A stretch of 64,000 bases of DNA from Lepraria neglecta (lineage: Eukaryota > Ascomycota > Lecanoromycetes > Lecanorales > Stereocaulaceae), in contig CM065652.1 in the NCBI GenBank assembly GCA_033220425.1, positions 4,650,001 through 4,714,000 of the forward strand, in the 5' to 3' direction. A program made the position numbers and the translations under genes. The notes under the pieces were generated by a model. The model had not been told where the DNA came from. It did not search any database and saw nothing but the letters and a program-made list of their open reading frames with translations. Each line of letters begins with the position of its first letter. Position 1 is the first letter of the stretch. This document shows positions 25,401 to 36,689 of the stretch, in pieces.

Positions 25401-28224
25401 GTTTAGAAGGTAGTTTTCTATTCCTCGCCTTCTTTTATCTATATTAGGTTATATACGCCCCTAAGATCTAATTTATTAAATATCTTTGCTTTACCGAGCC
25501 GATCCTATAGCTCCCCTATATTTAGTAATAGATATCTGTTTTTGATCGTAATATCGTTTAACTTTCAATAGTCGACGTATAGTCTTAAGCTTCCGTCCTT
25601 CTTTAGTATAAAGAGGATAGGATAACCTGCTAGTAATTTAGATTCCTGAATAAATCCTTTTTTGAGGTTTTCGTCAATATACCCGCGAAGTACTTTAAGT
25701 TCCTTTTCTAATAATACGTAAATAGATCTAAATATCGGCTATCTGCCAGGTTCGAGTTCGATCTTATAATCCTATAGCTAGTACCTAGGTAATACTTCTA
25801 TATTCGTCTCTTCCTCGAATAAGTACGCCTACCTACTATACTCCCGAGGGATAGAGGGTATATCGGTTCCTCCCTTAGCTCTTACTTTATTGTCCCGCTA
25901 ACCTTTACTAGTAACTATAGAGTTAGACTACTACTTAGTATCGTCCTTGTGCGAAGCTAAGGTAATATATACCTTGACCGGTCTTCGGTTCGACTTCTCA
26001 TCTATTATTGTATACTATTAATATATAGGTTCGATTTTGGTAATATGGCTAAATTATCTAATTTCGAGTACTCCTCTTATCTAATCGATTATTAGGTTAT
26101 ACTTCTTTAACCAAGGTATTCCTAAAATTACGTGATAAGTAGCTATCCTAATAACGTTAAAGGTAATCTCCTTATAGTAGTATTGAATTATAATAGGTAA
26201 CGAAAGTGTTTCTTCGTCTACCTTTCCTATTAATAGTATTAACCTGTTAGCTATCTAAAGATTATACTAATATAGCTTCTTTCGAGTTAGTAATCTAGTT
26301 AATTATACCAAGTCTCGCGAAATGAAGTTTCTAGTAGCTCTAGAATCTATTATCGCAACGGTCCGCTGTCTATTAACGATTATCGGTGTTTTTACATATA
26401 TATCGTATTACGCGGAACATAGATATTATTTAGGGATTAATATATTGATCTCCTTATGGCTACCCCTGCTATAAGGGATTACTCTTTTCCCTATAGAAAC
26501 TCCGATATAGATTCTATCTGCTTTACTACTAGTAGTAGGAATCCTACTTCGGATTTTTCTTTCTTATATTCCGTATAGTTATTATATAGATAGGTATACT
26601 ATTCTTTTAGATAGCATTTCTTCGTATATAGATAGTATATTATTTCTTTCTTGACGCGTTCTAACCAATCTATATCGTTCCCTAGGAAGAACTGGTAAAG
26701 TCTCTTTATTGCTAGATGAAATTTATATTCATTTCTCTTGCAGTTATAGTAGAAGTCTTGTCTATAGTAGGCTTTCTTTACTAGCCCTTTCCTATAACTT
26801 CTTAGCGTACTATACTATATATAATAAAGCGTAGTATATTCTTCCTATAGTAACTCCTTATATCTCCGATGATTCCGATCTTATCGATAATCCAGTTTTT
26901 TATTATCCTGTCGTAATTCCTTAGAGTCTTCTTTTTCCTTAGATATAGTAGATCTAGGTATTAATCTTCTTAGTAGTCGTATATCTTCCTACTTAGCTTC
27001 TGACGTGCTGAGGGATTCTTCCTATTCTAGATCTATTCCTTCGCTTTCCTAGTCCTATTTAGATTCTTTATAAATACTACTACCGTCTCTAATATCCAGG
27101 TCTTCCCTAGTTTATAAATTAACGTCCTCTATAAGTTCGTCCTCGCTTTCGGATTCATAGTTATACTATTCTTATATTATTCTATTATACTATAAGTTAA
27201 TATCTTCTTTAACTTTATCCTATATTTATAGAACCTCCTTAGGCGTGTTATCTATATCGTCCTAGGTATATACTTTCTCTAGTACGTTTAGCTGCGGTCG
27301 ATATACTATATTCTTTAACTTGTAGTCTCTAGCGAAGTAGCCCGATTTGCTATAGCTATAATACTTCAGTATTTTCTTGCCCCCTTACTACTTCTTACCC
27401 CTCGTATACCCTCTAAAGGCTTACTTTCCTTTCTTTTCTATGAAGTCTAGTTCTATAGGCGTATATCTATAAGGGTCGCGTTCTCCTTTATATCCTAGGC
27501 GGTAGCTCTTCGATTTAGTAAAAAAGCTTAAGTATCCTATTCCGCTAACTCCTCCGTCGTACCTTTTCTCTATAGTCCTCTTAAATAGCTTATTATTAAT
27601 TTCGATTACTTCTTCGATTAATTTATTAAGGGTATTAATAATAATCCCTAACCTTATAAGCTCGTCTTTAATATTATCCTTAAGACCTCTTCGATATATA
27701 GTTATTAATATATTATTGTCCTAGTTAGTCTTTACTACGTACTACTGAAACTAAGTCGAATATTCCGATATAGACTTCTTCTAAGTCAAGTACTAAATAG
27801 TTTATATTACTGTATTAATTTCGTTTAACAGACCGAATATATAGTAGATTTCGAGTCTAAATATAGCTATACTCTCTATCTATAATTTGATTTCGTCGTC
27901 TTTATCGTCGTCTTCTATATATTTCTTTAAGAATAGATTAACCCACTTTTAGGCTCTTCCACGTAAGTAAGTAATCGCGAAGGTTAGATACCTTTATATA
28001 GGTATAAGGTCCCCTTAGAACTTCAAGTAAAGTAATACCTAGGATAGCTATCCCTCGAGCTTGTCCCTTTCTCTATAGTATAAGTCAGGCTAGGCTATCT
28101 TGATATATCTACTAAGTCCTTCGTCGATCGTTAGGCGTTATTATTATCTACTCCCTCCTGAGGAGCTTAGGGTAGGTACCCTAGGGTCTCTTAGTATAGT
28201 ACTTATCCTTAAGGGTGCTCAAAG

Positions 28225-28642
28225 TATTATGAACTATATTACGTAGCGATAGTCGTATATAGATTGATTCTTAATAGGGATAGAGGTATAGCCAACCAAG
28301 AGTATAAAGCAGGCTTCAAGTGATACTAAGCGGGTCTGGTATATAATTAGATGATATATGTTCAGTGCCTAGCCTAAGAGATCTATTATATATAGTAAGT
28401 ACTAGATATAAATAGAAGCTTGAGCACGATGCTCCAAGTAGTAAGCAAGTGCTCCTATATATAGAAATAGGAAATCCATGCCAAGCTTCCTTGATCGCTA
28501 TAAGCGCACGGCGCTCATTACGCTCATCATTCTTGAGCGCTATAAGCGCACGACGCTCGTTGCGCTCATCGCTTCAGTTGCTAGTCCTGCCTGTAGTACC
28601 GTGTCCTTCAGGATAGTCCTGTCAGAACCCTTGGTTCTGACA
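28225..28642 (-). repeat. 5' LTR (type B U3), minus-strand gypsy
   Basis: 418 bp ending GGTTCTGACA. The U3 end forms an inverted AGAACC...GGTTCT, which is typical of type B copies here. Confidence 0.85.
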
Positions 28643-31600
28643 ATAGTCTCGGTAGTCTCCCTATCTAGATTAATACTAATCTACTACTCCTCAGGTAAAT
28701 AAATCTGGAGCCGTTTAATATAAGGCTTAATCCCCCCTATACTAAATCTAAAGATCTTCTAGCAAGCCTCGAAGCTTCCTATCTAGCGACTTTTATAGAA
28801 TTCGGTAACCTTATTAACCAATAGAGGCTCTAGCCGTTACTACCCCGGTAGTATAGGGTTCCCCTAAGGTACCGTTGTTAATCGAGTAACCGAAATATTT
28901 ATCTAATCTAGACCCTTATAGACATACTTAAATAAATAAAATATAGACTTAATAGAGGCGCAGATCTTAATATTTAGATAAGTACGGTACTTCTTTAGAA
29001 GCCAGGGGTTATAGAGAATAACCTATTGGTTAGTATAGCCCTCCGGAGTAGGCTCTATATACGGGCGTCGATAATATAGGTATACTCCCTTAGGATCGAA
29101 TGATAACTTATTATAAATATCCTTAGGGAAGAATTTAGAGTACTAGTTCTTCTCTTTATCCTAGTAGATATCGGAGGCTAAGCAATAGCGATAGATTATA
29201 TAAGTAGTTACTAATTTATAGAGTACTAGATCCTTCGTCTTATCAGAAATAACGGCCTATATAGCGTTATTAATCTAGGAGATATATCTAATTTTATCCT
29301 CCTCACGAATAATAAGAAGAATATAGATATATAGTAGACCTCGCTTTTAAAATTTAACCATATAGTAATAACTAATATAGATACCTAATATATATCTCTC
29401 GAAAAGATCCTTAAGAAGCTCCCTAAGCTTCATATTAAAAACTCGTACCTATATATTATAAACCTCTATCGTAGATAAACCGGGTTGAATTAAACGGTAG
29501 ATATCGGCCTAGTTCGGGTTATATATAAAAGTTATAAAGAAGGTAGGATTATCTTGATACCGTACTACTCTTAAAGCGTCCTCTATATCTACCTTTATAG
29601 CTCTAGGGCTACCGACTATACTAGATAGCAGAATAGTAACCTTAGAGCCCTAGATCTAGATCCTCGTATAGTTGATCGATTAAGCCTTTATAGCTAAGCA
29701 CCCGAATTTTATACTAATACTTAATATACCAATTCAGGTTATTCTATTCAATAGTAGTATAAGTATTAGTAATAAAGTAACTAAGGAGACGCCCGGAATA
29801 GAGTAATCGAGAGAATCTACCCTTATAGTACTATTATAGTATTAGTAGAAGAATTCTTTAAAATATTAAATTTTATAAAGTCTACCCTATAGAGGAATTT
29901 TGTTTTGAAAACTCAAAAATACAAAGAATATAATGTAAATTTGCTAGTCGTCGATCATTTTGGTGCTATTCTTAGTAATATATTAATAGTTCTATATAAA
30001 TTACATTTAGAACGAAATTCTTTCTCTATATCTAGCTTACTTATATTAGTTAATACGTATCTTCTATAACTATCGACGGCGACGTCTATAGCTACTACTA
30101 TGAAGCGCTATATATCTAGCGCTTATAGAGGCATTACTAAGATAGTATAGGAGGGGGGCGGCGCTTCTTAGAAGAAAAATAATAGAAGATCGCAATATCC
30201 TATATAAAGATATAAAGTACTGGAAAATATAATTTTACTAATATAAGGGTAGACGTTTAAAAGATATAAAATAGGCTTACCTGCAGCTAATAGCGATAGA
30301 TCTAACTCCTCGTGACCCGTATAGACCCTCTACGACCTCTCGGAGTAGCTCTATCTCTTTCCGGCTCTTCCTCCTCGTTGCCGTACTCAGGCTAGTCGGG
30401 GTCCTAATATATACGGTGGTACTAAGTAGTTCCCTGCCTTATATTTAACCTGGGGGTAGCGAAGAGATATCCTTCTAGGAGCCTATTATGTCCCCATAGC
30501 GGCAGACTATTATACTAGCTCTATTCTCTATAAGGGAAAGGTAGGATATACCGCAGGGCTATATAGGATAAGTACTATTCAGGTACTTTTATCACGCCTC
30601 TACTCTTAACTTTAATATAAATATCTCGTACGATACGTCCCTTAGCGCTATTAGGAGGAGTAATTATAATATAGGCTACTTTACTAGATATAGGGCGATT
30701 ATATATACCGCGATTAGTACGCCTAGGGTCGTATTATATAATATAGACGTTTATAGTCTATAGAGGGTATCTTATCTTATTATCTAATAAGCGTTCCCGG
30801 CAAGTCTTAAAGCTCTATATATAGGGGTTAATATCTCGAAGAAGTCGCTAAAGAAGAAGTACTATATCTATATTAATAGATCTTTCGACCTGCCTAGTAT
30901 ACGTTATATAGGTATCTACTTAATCCTAGCTATTGTCGATAAAGTAGTACTAGGTATATCTCTTAGTAACGTCTTCTTTAGGTAAAAATAGACTAATAGC
31001 GTAATATATCCCCCCTTGGATCTTGTATATAGTCCGCCTAACCCGGTAATCTATCTTATCTACGCCGTTACTAGTAAAAGAAAGCAGGTTATTATAGTTT
31101 AAGGCTCTCTTAATAAACGTAGTACTGCGAGTAGTCCGTTTTATCTTATAATGGCCTAGCCCAAGTATATTATCGAGGGCACGACGGTTCTAGCTATCTC
31201 GTATATATTCTACCTTATAAAACAGCTTGTTTAGTACAAGGACTCGACGCTTAGGATTACCTTCAGGTAGTCGTTCAAGGAATTCGAAGTCAGGTAAATT
31301 AGATATCTAGATATCAATTATACCGTTCTAATAGTACTGCTACCGTTTAGTAGAAAGACGCTTACCCTCGAAAGAGAAGGTATAGTAATAAGGATATTCA
31401 TTAGTTAGATCAAAGAACTACGGTAGTATAACGTGTTCTAGAAGATCGATATATACTTGTAGTAGCTGAGTATTTAGATACGTACTGGGTAAAGTTCTAC
31501 CACCCTTATCTATAGTATTACAGCGCTAATACGGTCGACGGCGACGCCGCTAATATAGGGCACATTCTTCGCTATTCTCTCGTGCCTGCCGCGCGTATCT

Positions 31601-32821
31601 CTATCTCTAGTAGAGGTTATATTATAGTTCTACCGGGGGTGCTTCCTCTTTAGAGGAAGAATCTCGGTACTTAGGTAGGCTTGAATCCTCTAGATTACGG
31701 GGCGGTATAACCACTATAATAGCTTACTAGACATGTAATTAAGGCGGTTGGGGTCTTAGGTTATTATTCTGAGGTAGGGGTAAGGGGTACGATATTATAA
31801 TAGAAGGGCGGTTCGCAGATAGGAAGGTTATATTAAAATTCCTAGCTCTTTCAGCGGTCCTGCGTCCTTTTCTATAATAATTACCTTATTATCTATAGTT
31901 AACTTCTTTATTAGGAAGATCCTAAAGCGCGGAAGAAGAATTCTGGCGTTTTCGACGGTTAGTAGGTATATTAGGAGTAAGGGAAGGAGAATCCTAGTAT
32001 ATAGAGAATTACTGGCCCTCTTACCGACGGCGAGTAGTACGGCCTCTTATAGTAAGACGACTATTAATACTAAAGACGTTCTAAGCGTTTGGAGCCATTA
32101 TAGGCAGATTTAACGCGGTTAATATATATATATATCGGTCGATATATTTGTTTTGAGAGGCAGAATCAAAAAGGGGTGCACTCAGCCCTATTTTTCGCCG
32201 GCCTAGGCCTGTAAAATTATGATTGGCTCGCTTGCTAACGCTTTACCTAGTCTAGTATAGCGCCGCCGGGGGAAGAATACTGGGAAAACACTTCTTTTGC
32301 TTATAACTTTTGTATAGATAGATAGATTTTGAAAATTTTGACGGCGTTAGAAAGCGCATACTTGGTTCCAAAACTCATGAAATCATCTCGATATCATATG
32401 ACGTATATGGCGCGGGGTATCGCTGCGAAGAAGTTGCGGTGCGCATTCAACTTTTAATATTCCAGGGTCCTTGGGCGCCAAGATCAATGCTTGGCACTTA
32501 CTACCGAGCTTGCGCTGCCCGCAAAACATGGCGAAAACGCTTCTTTTAGTTATAACTATTGCGTAAATAGGCCGATTCTAAAAATTCTTGATACGCAAGC
32601 AAGCTAATAATTAACTCCAAAACTTAGGAAGTTTATATAATATATTATAATGTATATAGCGTTGCGCATTACTGCGAAGTAATTGCGATATATATTTTCA
32701 ATTTTTAATAGGGGCGCTAACCGAAAGAGGGAACTCGGGAAGAGAACCAAAGGTCTATACTAATTGGCTACAAGTGCGAAATGCCTCCGAAAGTCGCGAT
32801 AATCTATTATTAGAAGAAAGA
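28643..32821 (-). mobile_element. Helitron with Rep gene, 3' part missing
   Basis: The 5' end (on the minus strand) is TCTTTCTTCTAATAATAG at 32821, preceded by A, and it is identical in layout to four shorter copies in the window. It carries one and a half of the family's ~240-bp units (about 32277-32710), then the rolling-circle replicase gene (start ATG at 32098). Sequence with Rep motifs runs to about 28690 and then meets the gypsy LTR at 28642. The helicase half, the 3' hairpin and the terminal CTTG are therefore absent. The stretch 29880-30290 fits neither Rep half and may be an intron or insertion (a CAGGTAAGCC donor-like site lies near 30285). Heavily RIP-mutated. Confidence 0.85.
28690..32098 (-). 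pseudogene. Helitron Rep/helicase-like protein, N-terminal half, RIP-inactivated
   Basis: Recognised from protein motifs on the minus strand: YNNLLSFTSNG and IYKIQGGIYYAI (Helitron N-terminal block, about 31080-31000), TILLSSIVGSPRAIK and EDALRVV (about 29640-29560), ITFIYNPN, VFNMKLRELLKDLFERYILG, KRGLLYIYILLI (about 29300-29340), NPWLLKKYRTYLNIKICASI and YLFKYVYKGLD (about 28900-29010). The HxH metal-binding pair of the HUH endonuclease has become Y-I-Y (29323-29331), a RIP-type change. Rep nicks and transfers one strand in rolling-circle transposition. Many stops make this copy dead, and the SF1 helicase domain that normally follows is not present. Confidence 0.85.
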
Positions 32822-35139
32822 TAGTATATATACCTCTATAAGAAATATTAAAAGTATATAAGATAGAAAGAACTTATAGGATTCCTTCTCGATTAGAGAA
32901 AAGAGTAATCCCTTATAGTAGGGGTAGCTATAAAGAGATTAATATATTAACCTCTAAATAATATTTATATTCGATATAATACGATATATATATAAAGATA
33001 CTAGTAATTATTAATAGATAGCGGACTATTGCGATAATAGACTCTAGAGCTACTAGGAACTTTATTTTATGAGACTTGGTATAAATAACTAGATTACTAA
33101 CTCGAAAAAATTTATATTAGTATAATATTTAGATAGCTAACGGGTTAATACTATTAATAGAAAAGGTAGACGAAGAAATACTTTTATTACCTATTATAAT
33201 TTAGCGCTACTATAAGGAGATTACCTTTAATATCGTTAGGATAGCTACCTATTATATAATTTTAGGAATACCTTAGTTAAAGAAGTATAATCTAATAATT
33301 TATTAGAGTAGAGGAGTACTTAAGATTAGATAATTTAAATATATTACTAAAATTAAATCTATATATTAATAGTAGATAATAATAGATAAGAAGTCGAACC
33401 GAAGACTAATCGAGGTATATATTACCTTAGCTTCGTATAAGGACGATACTAAAAGGTAGTCTAACTCTATAGTTACTAGTAAAGGTTAGTAGTATAAAGA
33501 AGTAAGAGTTAAAAGAGGAATAGATATACCCTCTATCCCTTAGGAATATAATAAGTAGATATACTTATTCGAGGAAGAGATAAATATAGAAGTATTATCT
33601 AGATACTAGCTATAGAATTATAAGATTAAACTCGAATCTAGTAAATAGCTAATATTTAGATCTATCTACGTATTATTAGAAAAGGAACTTAAGGTACTAT
33701 ATATATATATATTAATAAGAATCTAAAGAAAGGATTTATTCAGGAATCTAAATTACTAGTAAGTTATCTAATCCTCTTTATACTAAAGAAGGATAGAAGC
33801 TTAAGACTATATATCGACTATTGAAAGTTAAACGATATTACTATTAAGAATAGATATCTATTACTAAATATAGAGGAGCTATAGAATCGGCTTAGTAAGG
33901 TAAGGATATTTACTAAACTAGATCTTAGAGGTATATATAATCTAACTTAGATAAAAGAAGATAAGGAGTAGAAAACTACCTTCTAAACAAGATATAGCTA
34001 CTATAAGTATCTAGTAATATCGTTTTGTAAGGTATGCTCCCCGTCAGCGGGCCGTTATCGCTCCGTGAACTAGGCTCCTCGCTAGCGGACCGTTGCTGTA
34101 CTCTAGGAACTATATCCCGCTGGCGCTACAATGTCGGACTGCGGCTCAGCTTTCCGCTATTGCTATACTACTATATACAAAGGTATCTAAAGACGTGAAG
34201 TGGTTATATTACTGGTATAGTATAGGTAGTTCTATACTAGAACTAATTACTAAGGATCCTTAGGAAAGAAGTAGGTAGACCGCTCCTTAAGCTTCTTCCT
34301 ACGGGTAATATATAGCCGCTATTAGGCAGCTAGCGTACTACTGAGAGCCTAGCTCCTGATAGCTACCAAGTCGGTTGAATATCATCCCGATCCACGCCAG
34401 CGCTCCGCGTACTAGGAGATATTAGAATAGCTTCACTAACAAGGCAGACCCCTTCCAATATAATAGTTGGTATTATAGTTTAGACTTACTAGCGTACTAG
34501 TAACCTGCTAAGTATTTATTAATAAGATTATATAAGTATATTTAGATTGAATAGCGATAGCGTACCTTGATAATATACTAATTTATCCTAAGAATAAAGA
34601 AGAATATATCTCGTATATATAGGATATCCTTAGATACCTATCGCAAGCGAAACTTCTCCTTAAACTAGAAAAGTGCGAGTTTTATCGATAGTTAGTAGAA
34701 TTTCTAGGATTTATAGTTAGTATAGAAGGTATTAGTATAAGCCTAGAGAAAATCAAAGCTATAGCGAAATAGCCTATACTATAGGACGTCAAAGTAGTAT
34801 AAAGCTTCTTAGGATTTACTAACTTTAAGAGGAAGTTTATCGAAGGCTACTTAAAGAAAGTACTACCTCTAATCGATATTACGAAGAAAGATATTAGATT
34901 TATATAGGGAAAAGACTAATAAAGATTATTTAATATATTAAAGAAAGTATATATAGATCTACTAGTACTCTGTACCTTTTAGGCTAATATACCGAGCCTA
35001 TATCAAAATAGATACCTCGGATCTTGCGATTAGAGTATACCTATATTAAATAAAAGACTAATATAAATACTTCTAATAATAGAGTATTTACGTACTTATA
35101 TATATATATATATATACGGGGTAAGTCTACTATAGTATA
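32822..35139 (+). mobile_element. Gypsy pol fragment with a nested insertion
   Basis: It parallels 17570-19330 of the plus-strand gypsy element: protease (DSRAT near 33045), RT from about 33640, then a break at 34026-34473, RT again (AYLDNILIYPKN near 34560), and the RNase H start to about 35060. Gag, integrase and LTRs are missing. It abuts Helitron ends on both sides (32821 and 35140). RIP-degraded. Confidence 0.82.
34026..34473. mobile_element. Unclassified ~450-bp insertion inside gypsy RT
   Basis: It interrupts an RT sequence that is continuous in the two related copies. The target bases TATCGTTT (34018-34025) and TATAGTTT (34474-34481) look like a target duplication of up to 8 bp with one mismatch. 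The insert is less TA-rich than its host, starts TGTAAGGTATGC, and contains two imperfect ~38-bp repeats (GCGGRCCGTT core) near 34040-34120. No inverted ends or coding sequence. It could be a solo LTR or a MITE. Confidence 0.55.
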
Positions 35140-36377
35140 CAAGTTAGTGCCCGTAATCTTCACAGAAGATTACCGTAAAACCGGCTATATCTCACTTATC
35201 TTATACTCGATTTAGAAAATTTAAGCGGAATTAGAAAGCCCTCTGTTTATAGTATGTTTTATATATATAAAGCTAAGTCCTAACCCTAATATATCGAAAG
35301 TTATTAAGGATTTAGTATGTTAGTGCTTCGGGGGCAGCTGCGGGGGTAGCTTTAGGGAAGTCCGCAGGCAAAAACATGTTTTTTGAGCTTTCCTCAGCCA
35401 AGTCTTAGCCAAATTTCAAAATTCGAACGGCGTTGGAAAGCGCATGCTTGGTTCTAAAACTCATGAAATAATCTCGATATCATATGATGTATGTGGCGCG
35501 GGGTATCGCTGCGAAGAAGTTGCGATGCGAATTCAACTTTTGGTGTTCTAGGGTCCGGGGGCGCCAAGCTCAATGCTTGGCATTTGCCACCGAACTTGCG
35601 CTGCCCGCAAAAAGCTTCTTTTACTTATAAGTTTTGCGCAAGTAGACCGATTTTGAAAATTTTGACGGTATTAGAAAGCGCATGCTTGGTTCTAAAACTT
35701 ATGAAATCATCTTGATATCATATGATATACATGGCGCGGGGAAGTACTGCGAAGAAGTTGCGATGCGAATTCAACTTTTGGTGTTCTAGGTTCCGGGGGC
35801 GCTAAGCTCAATGCTTGGCATTTGCCACTGAGCTTGCGCTGCCAGCAAAACGCTTCTTTTGCTTATAAGTTTTGCGCAAATAGACCGATTCTAAAAAATT
35901 TGACGGCATTGGAAAGCGCATGCTTGGTTCTAAAACATATAAAATCATCTCGATATCATATGACATATGTGGCGCGGGGTATCGCTGCGAAGAAGTTGCG
36001 GTGCGTATTCAACTTTTGATGTTCTAGGTCCGGGGGCGCCAAGCTCAATGCTTGGCATTTGCCACCGAGCTCGCGCTGCCAGCAAAACATGGCGAAAACG
36101 CTTCTTTTGGTCATAACTATTGCGCAAATAGGCCGATTCTAAAAATTCTTGATGCGCAAGCAAGCTAATAATTAACTCCAAAACATATGAAATCATCTCG
36201 ATATCATATGACGTATATGGCGCGGGGAAGTAGTGCGAAGAAGTTGCGATGCGAATTCAACTTTTGGTGGTTGAAGGCGCTAGCCGAGAGAGGGAATGCA
36301 GAATATAGGGCCAATCTAATTGGCTGCAAGTGCGGAATTGCTCCGAAAGTCCTTATAATCTGTTATTAGAAGAAAGA
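35140..36377 (-). mobile_element. Non-autonomous Helitron copy B
   Basis: On the minus strand it starts TCTTTCTTCTAATAACAG (36377) and ends CACTAACTTG (35140), with A before and T after. The perfect hairpin GTAATCTTC-ACA-GAAGATTAC lies at 35153-35173, 13 bases from the 3' end. The interior is about four tandem ~240-bp units (junctions near 35430, 35670, 35910 and 36150). No protein coding is expected: open frames here are repeats of the unit. Confidence 0.8.
35153..35173 (-). other. Helitron 3'-terminal hairpin
   Basis: Perfect 9-bp stem with a 3-base loop. The same structure is at 43599-43619, 43957-43977 and 52722-52742. Hairpins at this place terminate rolling-circle transfer in known Helitrons. 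Confidence 0.75.
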
Positions 36378-36689
36378 TAACGTAGAGCTATTAGAGACTT
36401 AATAGAAATATATTTACCTAGTATATCTTAAGGTTTTTATATTCTTTAGAGACTAGTTCTTCTTTCTTCTTCCTCTTTTACTAGAGGATTTAGTATACTT
36501 TTTATCCTATAATCTAAACCCTATAATTATAACTTCACGTCTTTTATAAATCTACGTGCGCTAGCTAGCCGCCAGCGCACGTCTCCCTTAATAACCCTGA
36601 TCTTTTAAAGAATGAAACCTTAGAGATTATTATACTATGGTACGAAAGTAACTAGAATGTCGATGTTAGATATTTAAGTACACAATATG
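36378..36689. other. 3' flank of kinase-pseudokinase gene, with hairpin
   Basis: TA-rich 312 bp. It contains ACGTGCGCT...AGCGCACGT (36554-36582), a perfect 9-bp stem with an 11-base loop, downstream of the stop codon. Its role is unknown; it is not a recognised fungal poly(A) signal. Confidence 0.5.

Larger units (their letters stand above)
22055..28642 (-). mobile_element. Ty3/gypsy chromovirus, complete with both LTRs, RIP-degraded
   Basis: LTRs at 28225-28642 (5') and 22055-22474 (3'), with a polypurine tract at 22475-22490 read on the minus strand (CTGGAGGGGGAGCTAG). Reading leftwards: gag about 28200-27000 with a ruined knuckle near 27350 (YYSYSKSGYFARDY), protease about 26340, RT about 25750-25250 with IAYLNNI for the YLDD motif, integrase about 24350-23750 and chromodomain about 23050. 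It belongs to the same family as 15590-22054 and 46386-52708 but has the type B U3. No matching 5-bp target duplication flanks it (ATCGA left, ATAGT right), so at least one side has been rearranged. Confidence 0.92.
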
